DNA from: Methanohalophilus levihalophilus
GTDB lineage: Archaea; Halobacteriota; Methanosarcinia; Methanosarcinales; Methanosarcinaceae
Assembly (NCBI RefSeq): GCF_017874375.1
Contig: NZ_JAGGLK010000001.1
Coordinates: 62,001-126,000, forward strand
Length of the DNA: 64,000 bases
Direction of reading: 5' to 3'
Shown: positions 9,873-18,670 of the stretch, in pieces
How the letters are laid out: each line of letters starts with the position of its first letter
How positions within the stretch are numbered: the stretch's first letter is position 1
Position numbers and translations under genes: made by a program
Notes under the pieces: generated by a model
The model's database searches: none
What the model saw: only the letters and a program-made list of their open reading frames with translations
What the model was told of the DNA's origin: nothing

Positions 9873-10415
9873 ATGTATGCAAAGGTCTTAGCTTTCTTTT
9901 TTATTTTTATAATTAGCCTTTGCTCACTATCTACGAATGTTGCTTTTGCGCAAGAGCTTGTCCTGGAAGATGGAAGTGCGCTAAACATCCGCACAGGCCA
10001 TACGAAGCAGCTCCATCAGAATTATTCTATAACGGTAAAATTTGTCAATCTGGATGATAATAGGGTTTGGTTGGCACTCCAAAGAAATGACGAACCCTTA
10101 ATAGATGATATTCTTGGGGAGAATGAAACGCTGGTTTATTCAAGGGAAAACACTACAATTCTGAATATAACTCTCAAAGAAATATATTTCGGCTCGGAAG
10201 GTGAGCTTGTTACTTTTGAACCGGTTTTCCAGTATGTGGATCCAGAGTTCCCCCTGGATCAAAGTCCAGATAATGGTACAGTTATTCCGGATAATCCACA
10301 AAACAATAGTACAAATACCGAAAATCCCGGGAGTATGCCGGGATTTGGAATTACAGGTACAACCCTCAGTCTTCTGGCAGGAATATACCTGTTAAGGAGT
10401 CGAATTAAAGCTTAA
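9873..10415 (+). CDS. S-layer-like secreted protein with PGF-CTERM-type sorting tail
   Basis: A 180-residue exported protein: signal peptide (residues 1-25, ending near VAFA), a body with WLALQRNDEPL and a second aromatic-rich strand reminiscent of the S-layer domain of Methanosarcina surface proteins, an Asn/Pro/Ser-rich linker with several N-glycosylation sequons, and a C-terminal tripartite tail: PGFG, about 14 hydrophobic residues, then RSRIK. This tail resembles the PGF-CTERM signal processed by archaeosortase. It starts nine bases after birA, so it may be co-transcribed. The S-layer resemblance is by pattern; one copy of the domain would be unusually small for a structural S-layer protein. 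Confidence 0.7.
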   Translation: MYAKVLAFFFIFIISLCSLSTNVAFAQELVLEDGSALNIRTGHTKQLHQNYSITVKFVNLDDNRVWLALQRNDEPLIDDILGENETLVYSRENTTILNITLKEIYFGSEGELVTFEPVFQYVDPEFPLDQSPDNGTVIPDNPQNNSTNTENPGSMPGFGITGTTLSLLAGIYLLRSRIKA

Positions 10416-11322
10416 GATCTCCTTTGTCCATCAAGATCTTAAGGTCTTCCAAACTCATTTTGCCGGTTTTCTCAAGACGCTCTTTTGCAGCACTATGCTG
10501 TTCATCCTTCTTTTTCTCGTCTTTTTCCAGTTGAATTTCGTTGAGCTTGTCCAGGTAACCACCAAGCTCTTCCCTGAGGGATTCTACCTTCTTCTTCAAG
10601 GGATCGATTTTGTCCCTTATTGGGGAAAGAACCGCATAGGTCTCTTTCATCTGGGAGTGATACAAATCGGCTTCCTTTCGGAATTCATCTATCTGGTTGT
10701 ACAACTCAATCATTTTTACGTGATGCTTCTGGGAATCCTCCGCTAGCTCCTTGATATGTGAACCAAGTTCGTAGCCTTCCTTTTCAACTTCTTTTGCGCT
10801 ATCATATACGCTCATGACTTCTTTGTGAAGGCCATCAGCAGCAAGGGCGGCTTCGAGTCTCTTTTCAAGCTGCATGATTCTTTCAAAAACATCCTTTTCG
10901 TGTTTAAGGGGGATGTCAGCATTCAGGAAAGTCTCAACTTCCTTAGTATAAGCCTTGGCAAGAGATTCAACGCTTCCCTTTGATTCCTGATTGAACTGGT
11001 TGCGCTTTTCCTTAAAACTTGAAATGTCGCCGGTAAGTTTATCCTTGAGATTCAATACGACCTGTCTCTTTCCTTTTATTTCAGAGATTTTCGCATTTAC
11101 CTCATCTCTTGCTGCTTTTTCATTCCGGGCAAGAGTGGCAAGTTCCTTTACCTTTGCGTTCAAGTCATCTCTCTTTTCCTTAAGTTCACCAATGTTGGTA
11201 CGGTGCAACTTAAGCTCCCTGAACACATTTTTGAGTGTCTTTTCATTATGGGAAATCTCATTACGGAATTTGTTCACCGTTTCCTTGAGTTCCCTTTCTG
11301 TCATTGAGGCCGGATCTTTCAT
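10405..11322 (-). CDS. long coiled-coil protein, operon partner 2
   Basis: A 305-residue, highly charged protein that is almost entirely heptad coiled coil (runs rich in Lys, Glu, Leu and Asp; almost no aromatic residues). No catalytic motif is visible. Its start overlaps the stop of the upstream coiled-coil gene by four bases (ATGA type), so translation is coupled. Homologues in methanogens are often labelled phosphoserine phosphatase or Smc-like, but I see no HAD motif (DxDx[T/V]) or Walker motif to support that. It overlaps the convergent S-layer-like gene by 11 bases at the 3' end. Position behind mcm hints at a chromosome-related role, which is inference. Confidence 0.75.
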   Translation of the reverse strand: MKDPASMTERELKETVNKFRNEISHNEKTLKNVFRELKLHRTNIGELKEKRDDLNAKVKELATLARNEKAARDEVNAKISEIKGKRQVVLNLKDKLTGDISSFKEKRNQFNQESKGSVESLAKAYTKEVETFLNADIPLKHEKDVFERIMQLEKRLEAALAADGLHKEVMSVYDSAKEVEKEGYELGSHIKELAEDSQKHHVKMIELYNQIDEFRKEADLYHSQMKETYAVLSPIRDKIDPLKKKVESLREELGGYLDKLNEIQLEKDEKKKDEQHSAAKERLEKTGKMSLEDLKILMDKGDLKL

Positions 11323-11960
11323 GCTGTCTCCTCCGACTTCTGTGTACCTTCAAGTTGTTTTTCCCAGTATTCACGGGCTTCAGTGTGACTTGCAATACGC
11401 CTGTGTAGCCAGTTATGGCGTGGCTCATCTTTCTTGAGCTCTTCGGCCATGTTTTCGTTGTCCTTGGAGGAATCTTTTCGGTTTGTTTCAAGGGACAGAA
11501 GCTCGATTGTAGCTTCCTCGGCTCCTTTGATTTTCTCGGTTAACTGGCTTACCTGCTCTTTTATTTCTTCAACTCTGATTGAGTTTATCTTGTCCAGCAG
11601 GGTTTTACGCAATGCTGCTTCAGTTTCGGGCTCTTTCAAACGCTTAAGCTCTTCAATATCATCGTGAATTGAATGGACTAGCCGATCTTCAATAGTACCG
11701 GGTTCCAGATCTTCAAGCAATTTCTTTGCCTGATAATACAATTGCTGCCTTTTCTCCCTGAGAACATCCATCCTTTGCACGGTGTCCTCATGCTCTTTCT
11801 TTGCAGCAGCAACTTTTTCTTTTAATTCCTTTACTTTTCCTTCAAGGGAATTATACTCAGTATTGTATTCACTTATTAGGCGCTCATGTTTCTCAATGAC
11901 CGCTTTGATTAACCCTTCCCTGTCGAGGGTTTTGACTGCACTTTCGCTATTTTCACTCAT
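11319..11960 (-). CDS. coiled-coil protein, operon partner 1
   Basis: A 213-residue charged coiled-coil protein with central heptads (VKELKEKVAAAKKEHEDTV) and a C-terminal segment NWLHRRIASHTEAREYWEKQL. It has no signal peptide, membrane segment or enzyme motif. It follows the DUF424 gene after 15 bases and overlaps the next coiled-coil gene by four, so mcm, DUF424 and the two coiled-coil genes appear to form one minus-strand operon. The two proteins may form a hetero-oligomeric rod. Function not known to me. Confidence 0.75.
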   Translation of the reverse strand: MSENSESAVKTLDREGLIKAVIEKHERLISEYNTEYNSLEGKVKELKEKVAAAKKEHEDTVQRMDVLREKRQQLYYQAKKLLEDLEPGTIEDRLVHSIHDDIEELKRLKEPETEAALRKTLLDKINSIRVEEIKEQVSQLTEKIKGAEEATIELLSLETNRKDSSKDNENMAEELKKDEPRHNWLHRRIASHTEAREYWEKQLEGTQKSEETA

Positions 11961-11975
11961 CTTTTTCCCTTTGCC

Positions 11976-12266
11976 TTATACTCTGTATATCTGGACGTGG
12001 GGAACGCCATCGATAATCATAACTGTGTCAGGATCTACCATGCCACATTTTATTGCACAATTAATAACTTTTTCTCCGAAAAGATTTGCATTAACGCAAC
12101 ATTTGAGTTCTTCCATCAGTTTTTCTTCTGACACAATGTCGCCTTTATAGAAGCTTTCTGTAACTTCAACGCAAATTTTTCCTTTTTTGAGCTTGGAACC
12201 GATAAGTTTTTGGTCACAGGCTGCAAGTACCATCCCATCCCCTTGTTTGTGAATTTTCAAATACAT
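11976..12266 (-). CDS. DUF424 family protein
   Basis: A 96-residue conserved archaeal protein of the DUF424 type: N-terminal MYLKIHKQGDGMVLAACDQ, a central segment with a Cys pair (LKCCVNAN), then FGEKVINCAIKCGMVDP. No function is established for the family as far as I know. It begins nine bases after mcm and precedes the coiled-coil genes, so it belongs to the same transcription unit. Confidence 0.8.
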   Translation of the reverse strand: MYLKIHKQGDGMVLAACDQKLIGSKLKKGKICVEVTESFYKGDIVSEEKLMEELKCCVNANLFGEKVINCAIKCGMVDPDTVMIIDGVPHVQIYRV

Positions 12267-12275
12267 ATCTTTCCC

Positions 12276-14405
12276 TCACACAATCTTAATATGTTTTTTA
12301 TCAGGTGACATCAGGTCTCCTTTTTGCCTCATCTTCCTGATGAGTTCTTCTGCCTGATCCCGGCTTATATTTTCTGCTTCGGCAGCTGCATATACTTCTT
12401 CAAGGGGTGCTTTGCCACCAGGATTGCGATCTCCGACATCCCGAATAACATCCATCAGGACATGAATTTTGTCACGCTGGCTCTTGCTTGTCCCCGTAGC
12501 AATAACATCAACGTCAAAGGCACCTGTGTCCGGGTCAACACCAACCTGCTTCATGCAGGCCATACTGATTCTGGTAGTACGTTTTGCATCTTCCAGAGTT
12601 GCTTTGTTACTTAATCTGATTCTTGCGCTGGCTTCTGCAAGTCTCACAAGCGCTTCAAGCTGTCGTGCAGTAACAGGGACAGGTGAATCCTTATTTTCTC
12701 CCATTTTCCTTAAGTCAAGATAATAGTTAACCAGATGTTCCCTCGCTTCGTCTTCCATTACGGGGAATATCTTGCGGCGTGCATAAGCCACGTATTTGCG
12801 GAGTGTTTCGTTTTCAATTGCCGGGAGAATAATTTTCATCTGGTCTCCGACTTGTTTTTCGGTAATCTCGGATGCAGGGTCCCTGCTCATTTGTTCATTC
12901 AGTTCCCCCGCAAAGTGAGAGCGAAGGATATGTTTCGCAATGTCCCCGTCCTTCCTTGATTCGGGGATATCAAGCAATATAAAGATTAGATCAAACCTTG
13001 AAATCAGAGCAGGTGGCATGTTGATTTGTTCAGCAAGGCCTTCGTATCTATCAAATCTTCCGTATTTCGGATTTGCAGCTCCAAGCAAAGCACATCGGGA
13101 TTTGAGTGTGGCAAGAATTCCGGCCTTTGCAACGGATATGGTTTGTTGTTCCATTGCTTCGTGAAGTGCGCTTTTGTCTTCCCTGCTCATCTTATCCATT
13201 TCATCCACTGCGGCGATACCCATATCTGCCATTACGAGTGCACCGGCCTCTAAAGTCCAGCGTCCATCTCCAAGATCGTCACGCACAGCAGCTGCAGTCA
13301 AACCACTTGAAGATGCACTCTTACCGGATGCGAATACACCTCTGGGTGATATTTTGACCATGTAGCGAAGCAACTGACTTTTTGCGATACCGGGGTCACC
13401 AACAAGAAGCATGTGGATGTCCCCACGAACCCTTGATCCGTCAGGCATAACTTTCGGGACGCCGGAGAAGAGTTGCAATGCCAATGCTTCCTTAATATCC
13501 TCGTATCCGAAAATTGACGGGGCAATGGATTTTATCATCTTCTCATAGAGATGAGGGTCCTTGCTTAGTTCCCTTATTTCTTCTTCATCTTCCGGGGTGA
13601 TGTCGAGTTCATCGAATTCCTGATCAACATATTCGATGGAATTGCTGTGTAGCACAAGATCATAATATGGGGATTTGCCTTCCCGGAGAGTTCTCTGGTG
13701 GGAGCGGAGCACGCCATTTATTACTACCCTGTCTCCAGGTTTTACAATTCCTGCAATATCGTCTTCGGCGTCAACATCAATGCTCTGGGGCTGGCTTCCA
13801 CCTCTCAGGTTTTCAGGTGATTCCTGTATCTGGAGTTTTTGAGAGTCGACAAAAGTGGATTTATCAATAATAAGTTTGAAAGGGCCTCTGCGCTCGCAGT
13901 TTACGTTTTCACAATCCTTTGGTTCCACAAACTTTGTGCCTTCCTGTGGAACATTAAATGTGTGTTCACAATTTGCGCATAAAAAATGAGCATCTATAAT
14001 TTTTGGCCTGACTTCAGTGGCTTTCCTGATCATGCCTTCCAATGCGATGAATTTGAGCAGGTGTTTGCTGCGTAAATCACGGATTGGTATCTTGTTTGGA
14101 ATATTTATGAATCGTATTTTGACATCTTTCAGGTTTTTGTCTTCATCGGTGCCTGACTCTTTAGTCGGGGTATCAACAAAGTGGATTTTTAATTCCTGCT
14201 TCAGTGCTTCCTCAGCTGCAGGGATTATCTCGTCGGGTGCCTGAATCAATTCCTCTGCTATTTCAGGCGTAAACTGGTACAGGTTCTCATAGTTAACATA
14301 AACACTTTTTTTCTCTGGATAATTGTCAACCAGTAAAAGTATGTCAGTCCTGTTGTAAAGATTCAGGAATTCCCTGAACTTGTTTACCCATTTTTCTTCT
14401 ACCAT
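12276..14405 (-). CDS. mcm: minichromosome maintenance helicase MCM
   Basis: The replicative DNA helicase, 709 residues, working as a hexamer at the fork. The N-terminal part carries a zinc site with C143, C146, C165 and C170 (CANC...CENVNC). The AAA core shows the MCM-type Walker A GDPGIAKS at 336-343, the Walker B region AAVDEMDKM, the SRFDLIF arginine-finger segment, and a C-terminal winged-helix domain. No intein is present. The gene follows trmJ after 65 bases and heads the mcm-DUF424-coiled-coil cluster. The promoter probably lies between 14406 and 14470. Confidence 0.96.
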   Translation of the reverse strand: MVEEKWVNKFREFLNLYNRTDILLLVDNYPEKKSVYVNYENLYQFTPEIAEELIQAPDEIIPAAEEALKQELKIHFVDTPTKESGTDEDKNLKDVKIRFINIPNKIPIRDLRSKHLLKFIALEGMIRKATEVRPKIIDAHFLCANCEHTFNVPQEGTKFVEPKDCENVNCERRGPFKLIIDKSTFVDSQKLQIQESPENLRGGSQPQSIDVDAEDDIAGIVKPGDRVVINGVLRSHQRTLREGKSPYYDLVLHSNSIEYVDQEFDELDITPEDEEEIRELSKDPHLYEKMIKSIAPSIFGYEDIKEALALQLFSGVPKVMPDGSRVRGDIHMLLVGDPGIAKSQLLRYMVKISPRGVFASGKSASSSGLTAAAVRDDLGDGRWTLEAGALVMADMGIAAVDEMDKMSREDKSALHEAMEQQTISVAKAGILATLKSRCALLGAANPKYGRFDRYEGLAEQINMPPALISRFDLIFILLDIPESRKDGDIAKHILRSHFAGELNEQMSRDPASEITEKQVGDQMKIILPAIENETLRKYVAYARRKIFPVMEDEAREHLVNYYLDLRKMGENKDSPVPVTARQLEALVRLAEASARIRLSNKATLEDAKRTTRISMACMKQVGVDPDTGAFDVDVIATGTSKSQRDKIHVLMDVIRDVGDRNPGGKAPLEEVYAAAEAENISRDQAEELIRKMRQKGDLMSPDKKHIKIV

Positions 14406-14470
14406 GTTAAACCCCGGGTACCAGCATTATCGTTTATCAGAATATATTTAAATCTATCTTAAAAGAGTCG

Positions 14471-15175
14471 TTATTCATCATTTTCATTTGATTTCTGGAT
14501 TCCCCTGAAGATGCCTCTCAGTGTTTGGACTTCGCGGGGTGTAAGAACAGCTCTTCCGAATATTCTCCTGAGCATCAAATATGTTTTTTCTTTCTTATGT
14601 TCAGGGTGCCCTATGTCATCAAGCATCTCTCCAAGATGCTCATACAAAAGTTCCAGATCAAATCTGTCTGCAATCGGTCTTGACGGATCTTCTATCTCAC
14701 TCATTTCGTAGAGCACAACTGTTGTTGCATGAGCAATATTCATCACAGGGTAAATTTCGGATGTAGGAATTGTGAGGATCATATCGCATTGCTTCAGTTC
14801 TTCTTTTGACAATCCATTATCTTCCCTGCCGAACAAGACCGCTACTGTCCCGTCGGCATCCTTGAGATGTTCCTTCATCTGCTTGGGGGTATATACCGGT
14901 ACACGAAGATGCTCATCATCTTTAATTCCTGAAATTCCACTTGTTCCGATTACCAGATTTGCATCCCCAATCGCTTCCTTCAGGCTGGACTCAATTGTTG
15001 CACTTTTGAGCAAATCCTGTGCATGGGACGCCATAGCTCTCGCTTCTCCTTCAAGCGGACATGGATTGACAAGAACAAGATCATTGTAACCGAAATTTTT
15101 CATTGAGCGGGCAACTGATCCGACATTTCCCTGATAAAGCGGTTCAACAAGTACAATACGTAAGTTAGGCGACAT
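14471..15175 (-). CDS. trmJ: tRNA 2'-O-methyltransferase, TrmJ/SpoU family
   Basis: A 234-residue SPOUT methyltransferase. The N-terminal RIVLVEPLYQGNVGSVARSMKNFG is the SpoU motif 1 with its invariant Asn and Arg; FGREDNGLS is motif 2 and IPTSEIYPVMNIAHATTV matches motif 3 with its trefoil knot. Archaeal TrmJ methylates cytidine 32 of tRNA using S-adenosylmethionine. The length and C-terminal helical extension fit TrmJ better than TrmH. It sits immediately upstream of mcm on the same strand. Confidence 0.85.
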   Translation of the reverse strand: MSPNLRIVLVEPLYQGNVGSVARSMKNFGYNDLVLVNPCPLEGEARAMASHAQDLLKSATIESSLKEAIGDANLVIGTSGISGIKDDEHLRVPVYTPKQMKEHLKDADGTVAVLFGREDNGLSKEELKQCDMILTIPTSEIYPVMNIAHATTVVLYEMSEIEDPSRPIADRFDLELLYEHLGEMLDDIGHPEHKKEKTYLMLRRIFGRAVLTPREVQTLRGIFRGIQKSNENDE

Positions 15176-15332
15176 CTCCCTTTAACATCGTCTTTTAGGT
15201 ATAATTGCTTTCTGGAACCTCGTCCCATTTACAAAAATCATGTTTTGGATAATAACAACTTTATGTATGGCGATTGCTGTAGTTAATAGTTAATTTGAAT
15301 AGAAACCTGACAACCATTGCAGGGGTAATCGC

Positions 15333-16394
15333 ATGGATCTCACAGTCACCAAAGCTAAGCAACTAAAACCTAAGCCCGATGAGAATGATCTGGGTTTTGG
15401 AAGAATATTTACTGATCATATGTTTGTTATGGATTACGATCCTGAAAATGGATGGCATGATCCGCGCATTGAGCCATATGGTCCTTTTCAGATGGATCCC
15501 TCTACAATGGCATTGCATTATGGGCAGGCTACTTTTGAGGGACTTAAAGCGTTTAGGAAAGATGATGGGACAATTCAACTCTTCCGCCCTCAGGAGAATT
15601 TCAAAAGGTTGAATGCTTCCAATCGCACACTTTGTATTCCTGAAATTGATGAGGCATTTGCGCTGGATGCATTGAAACAATTACTATCGATTGAAAAAGA
15701 GTGGGTTCCCCGGGTCCGGGGCACTTCCTTGTATATTCGTCCTGCCATCATTGCCACAGATCCCTTTTTGGGGGTCAGGGCATCCCGAACGTATCGCTTC
15801 TTCATGATCCTTTGTCCGGTTGGTGCATACTATGCCGAAGGGTTTAACCCGGTAAAAATATGGATCACAAAGGCCCACGTGCGGGCAGTGCGTGGAGGAC
15901 TTGGAGAAGCAAAGACCGCTGCAAACTATGCAGCAAGCCTCTATGCCGGAGAAGAAGCGCATGGATGTGGTTACTCCCAGGTTTTGTGGTTGGATGGACT
16001 GGAACAAAAATATGTTGAAGAAGTGGGTTCTATGAACATCTTTTTTGTTATTGCTGGGGAACTTGTAACTCCGATGTTAAACGGCAGTATCTTATCTGGT
16101 ATTACACGTGATTCTGTCATAGCTCTTGCTAAGAAATGGGGAATGGGAGTTTCAGAGAGGAAAATTAGTATCGATGAAGTTTTTGAAGCACAGGAAAGTG
16201 GAACACTTCAGGAGATATTTGGTTCCGGGACTGCTGCAGTTATTTCTCCGGTGGGAGAACTAAAGTATGATGGCAAGGCGATAACTGTCTCTGGTGGGGA
16301 TGTGGGTCAGATTGCCAGCAAATTATTCAATGCCATTACAGACATTCAATATGGCAGAAAAGAAGATGATATGGGTTGGATTGAATCTTTATAA
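15333..16394 (+). CDS. ilvE: branched-chain amino acid aminotransferase
   Basis: PLP-dependent fold-type IV transaminase of 353 residues interconverting Val/Leu/Ile and their 2-oxo acids. The long N terminus (LGFGRIFTDHMFVMDY) and length match the type II group. The PLP lysine lies near residue 195 in GEAKTAANYAASL, and the C-terminal GTAAVISPVG forms the phosphate-binding turn. Transcription appears monocistronic. The start ATG 15333 has GGGG (15323-15326) six bases upstream. Confidence 0.93.
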   Translation: MDLTVTKAKQLKPKPDENDLGFGRIFTDHMFVMDYDPENGWHDPRIEPYGPFQMDPSTMALHYGQATFEGLKAFRKDDGTIQLFRPQENFKRLNASNRTLCIPEIDEAFALDALKQLLSIEKEWVPRVRGTSLYIRPAIIATDPFLGVRASRTYRFFMILCPVGAYYAEGFNPVKIWITKAHVRAVRGGLGEAKTAANYAASLYAGEEAHGCGYSQVLWLDGLEQKYVEEVGSMNIFFVIAGELVTPMLNGSILSGITRDSVIALAKKWGMGVSERKISIDEVFEAQESGTLQEIFGSGTAAVISPVGELKYDGKAITVSGGDVGQIASKLFNAITDIQYGRKEDDMGWIESL

Positions 16395-16511
16395 TGCAGT
16401 TATTTGGCTATCATGCACTCTCCTGAAAAAAACTAACCATAAACGACCTGGTAAATCCAACACATCCTTGCAGTAAATATTTGATTGGATGCAGGTAAGG
16501 GCAGATGTTCG

Positions 16512-17150
16512 ATGTTTGAATCAGCGGAATTTTTACTAATGGGCTTAGTTCTGGGGTTTGCTGCCGGTATTTCTCCGGGTCCGCTAATGGCGATGACAAT
16601 TTCTGAAACCTTGCAGCATGGATCAAAGGAAGGGATTAAGGTTGCGATTTCGCCACTGATTACCGATATACTGATAGTTTCATCCATTGTGTTACTTTTA
16701 ATTCATTTTGAAAATCAGGAGTCTGCAATTGCCCTTATTAGCCTGACAGGGGCATTGTACTTGGTACATCTGGGGATTTCTTCTCTTCGAACTCAAAATA
16801 TAGATATTGAAATCAGTAATGGAAAGAAGGATTCCCTTAAGAAAGGTATTCTGGCCAATTTCCTGAGTCCCCATCCGTACCTATTTTGGATCGCTATTGG
16901 CGGTCCTATTTTTTTCAGGGCTCTTGAAGTTAATATATTAGCTGTGGTTTTATTCATTTTTGGTTTTTATCTTCTTCTGGTAGGTTCTAAAATCGTGCTT
17001 GCACTTGCTATCGGGAAATTCAGTTTCTTCCTGAAAAACAAATATTATCTTTACACTATTCGTTCCCTGGGGGTTGTTTATCTCATTTTTGCCATGTTTT
17101 TCATTACGCAGGGATTGGGATTGCTTGGTTTGAACATTGCAGCGCTGTAA
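16512..17150 (+). CDS. LysE/RhtB-family amino acid exporter
   Basis: A membrane protein of about 212 residues with six predicted transmembrane segments. The N-terminal LGFAAGISPGPLMAM contains the family signature GxxPGP, and a second typical motif, NFLSPHPYLFWIAIGGP, sits mid-chain. Such proteins export lysine, threonine or related amino acids; the substrate cannot be told here. Start ATG 16512 (MFESAEF) fits the family better than ATG 16485; AGGTAAGG (16493-16500) precedes it. Confidence 0.85.
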   Translation: MFESAEFLLMGLVLGFAAGISPGPLMAMTISETLQHGSKEGIKVAISPLITDILIVSSIVLLLIHFENQESAIALISLTGALYLVHLGISSLRTQNIDIEISNGKKDSLKKGILANFLSPHPYLFWIAIGGPIFFRALEVNILAVVLFIFGFYLLLVGSKIVLALAIGKFSFFLKNKYYLYTIRSLGVVYLIFAMFFITQGLGLLGLNIAAL

Positions 17151-17425
17151 ATGTGATGAATTTAATACAGTCCGATAAATCTGTTCGTATATAACAAAAC
17201 AATCAACTTTAAATGTTTGGAGAACCTATTAATTATCAAATTGGTGTTGTTAGTTACAATTTCTCAAAAAGAGCTATTTATGCACTTTTGGATATTTGTA
17301 AGAAAAGCACTCAGATTTCACAATGATTGTTCCAGAATCGTATAGAAATTGTGCTATAGCATAAATATGGTGCGGACAATTATTGTAATTACTTCGTTGA
17401 CAAAGTCTAAGAGGAGTGAAATAAT

Positions 17426-17803
17426 ATGAGCCTGGAAAACATTTTACAGCAGACCTTTAAAGGTGAAACGACAGAAGTTGGTTGGTATTTGGCAATGTCC
17501 AAGCTTGCAGAAAGGGAAGGACTTCCTGAGGTTGCAGTCTACCTCCGTCAGCTTGCTATGGATGAAGCATGGCACGCAGCCGAAGTTGCCGAAATCCTCG
17601 GACTTATCAAAGATACAACTGTTGATAACCTTAAGATGATGCTTGAGGGAGAAACCATGGCCGAAGGCGAGAAAGCCGACGCTGCTAAGATTGCACAGGA
17701 AGAAGGAAATGAGCAGGCAGCTCTCTTCTTTGCAAAGGCATCTGCAGATGAGGCCCGTCACAAGGAAGGCCTTACCGGCATCCTCAAGAGACTTGAGCAG
17801 TGA
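17426..17803 (+). CDS. rubrerythrin-like ferritin-domain protein
   Basis: A 125-residue four-helix diiron protein. Two ligand-type motifs repeat: ETTEVGWY plus DEAWHAAE in the first half and EEGNEQAALFF plus DEARHKEG in the second, the ExxH pattern of ferritin-like peroxidases. There is no C-terminal rubredoxin domain, so it is shorter than classic rubrerythrin. It probably protects against peroxide or oxygen. It is 18 bases upstream of the siroheme sulfite reductase gene, and the pair looks like an operon; a TATA-like ATAAATATGG lies near 17361-17370. Confidence 0.85.
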   Translation: MSLENILQQTFKGETTEVGWYLAMSKLAEREGLPEVAVYLRQLAMDEAWHAAEVAEILGLIKDTTVDNLKMMLEGETMAEGEKADAAKIAQEEGNEQAALFFAKASADEARHKEGLTGILKRLEQ

Positions 17804-17821
17804 ACTTGGTGGAGTATTTAA

Positions 17822-18484
17822 ATGACTAAGAAAGACCTTCTTGAGAAAGGCGCAATCCTGCAGCGAGATGGGGAAACTTATGCGATAGCACCCCAGTCTC
17901 CCGGTGGTATTGTCAGTCCGGAAATGCTTCGCAAAGTTGCAGATGTGGCAGACAAATATGAGGCAGCAGCCGTCAAATTAACCTCCGCTCAGCGTCTTTG
18001 TATCGTCGGGCTTAAGGAAGATGATATTGACGGTGCCTGGGAAGACCTTGGCATGAAACCTGCAGCTGCAATTGGGCTGTGTGTCAGGAGTGTTAAAATC
18101 TGTCCGGGTACCACATTCTGTAAACGTGGACAGCAGGATTCCGTCGGACTCGGGCTTGCCCTTGATGAAAAATACCACGGAATGCAACTTCCTTCAAAGT
18201 TCAAGATTGCCGTTTCAGGATGCATGAATTCATGTGCCGAATCCGCAGTAAGGGATATTGGAATACTTGGTACTCCCAAGGGATATAGGGTTCTGGTAGG
18301 AGGAAATGCAGGTATTCGTCCACGCCTTGGTGATTTAATTGCTGAGGAGCTCAGTGATGAAGAAGTCATGGAACTTGTGGACAAGATTATAAGCTACTAT
18401 AAGACCCACACAAAGAAATGGCGCCTTGGCCGTGTCATTGATGAAATGGGACTTGAAGAATTCAAGAAAGAGATCGGGCTTTAA
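17822..18484 (+). CDS. small siroheme [4Fe-4S] sulfite reductase-like protein
   Basis: A 220-residue single-subunit protein of the nitrite/sulfite reductase superfamily. It has the N-terminal ferredoxin-like half and the siroheme/4Fe-4S half with C-x5-C (CPGTTFC) and C-x3-C (CMNSC) spaced as in sulfite reductases. It is far shorter than dissimilatory DsrA or assimilatory CysI and matches the low-molecular-weight sulfite reductase described from Methanosarcina barkeri (P590 type). Its physiological substrate is unsettled: sulfite detoxification or assimilation is inferred. A clear Shine-Dalgarno GGTGGAG (17808-17814) precedes ATG 17822. Confidence 0.85.
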   Translation: MTKKDLLEKGAILQRDGETYAIAPQSPGGIVSPEMLRKVADVADKYEAAAVKLTSAQRLCIVGLKEDDIDGAWEDLGMKPAAAIGLCVRSVKICPGTTFCKRGQQDSVGLGLALDEKYHGMQLPSKFKIAVSGCMNSCAESAVRDIGILGTPKGYRVLVGGNAGIRPRLGDLIAEELSDEEVMELVDKIISYYKTHTKKWRLGRVIDEMGLEEFKKEIGL

Positions 18485-18500
18485 GGTAAAATCCTTAAAC

Positions 18501-18526
18501 CTTTTCTTCTTTTTTTCTTTCTTTTC
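18501..18526 (+). terminator. poly-T termination signal after sulfite reductase gene
   Basis: A pyrimidine tract almost all T, 17 bases after the stop codon, of the kind that ends archaeal transcripts. It separates the rubrerythrin/sulfite reductase unit from hdrED. Confidence 0.5.
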
Positions 18527-18580
18527 ATCTGTCTCCTGATTATCTTTTTGTTGCTGTTTTCCGATGGCGGTGGATGAAAA

Positions 18581-18590
18581 TATTTAAATA
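18581..18590 (+). promoter_or_regulatory. TATA box of hdrED
   Basis: TATTTAAATA lies 81 bases before the hdrE start, the only good TATA element in the gap. It predicts a transcript start near 18612 and a leader of about 60 bases. Confidence 0.5.
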
Positions 18591-18670
18591 GAATCGGTAC
18601 CACCAATAGACCAGACTTAACTATACATATCACATTTCTTTAAAAAGAACACATCAGGAGATAGACATTA

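Noticed and set aside
10405-11322. Phosphoserine phosphatase annotation for the coiled-coil protein
   Set aside because: No HAD motif is visible; it is a plain coiled coil.
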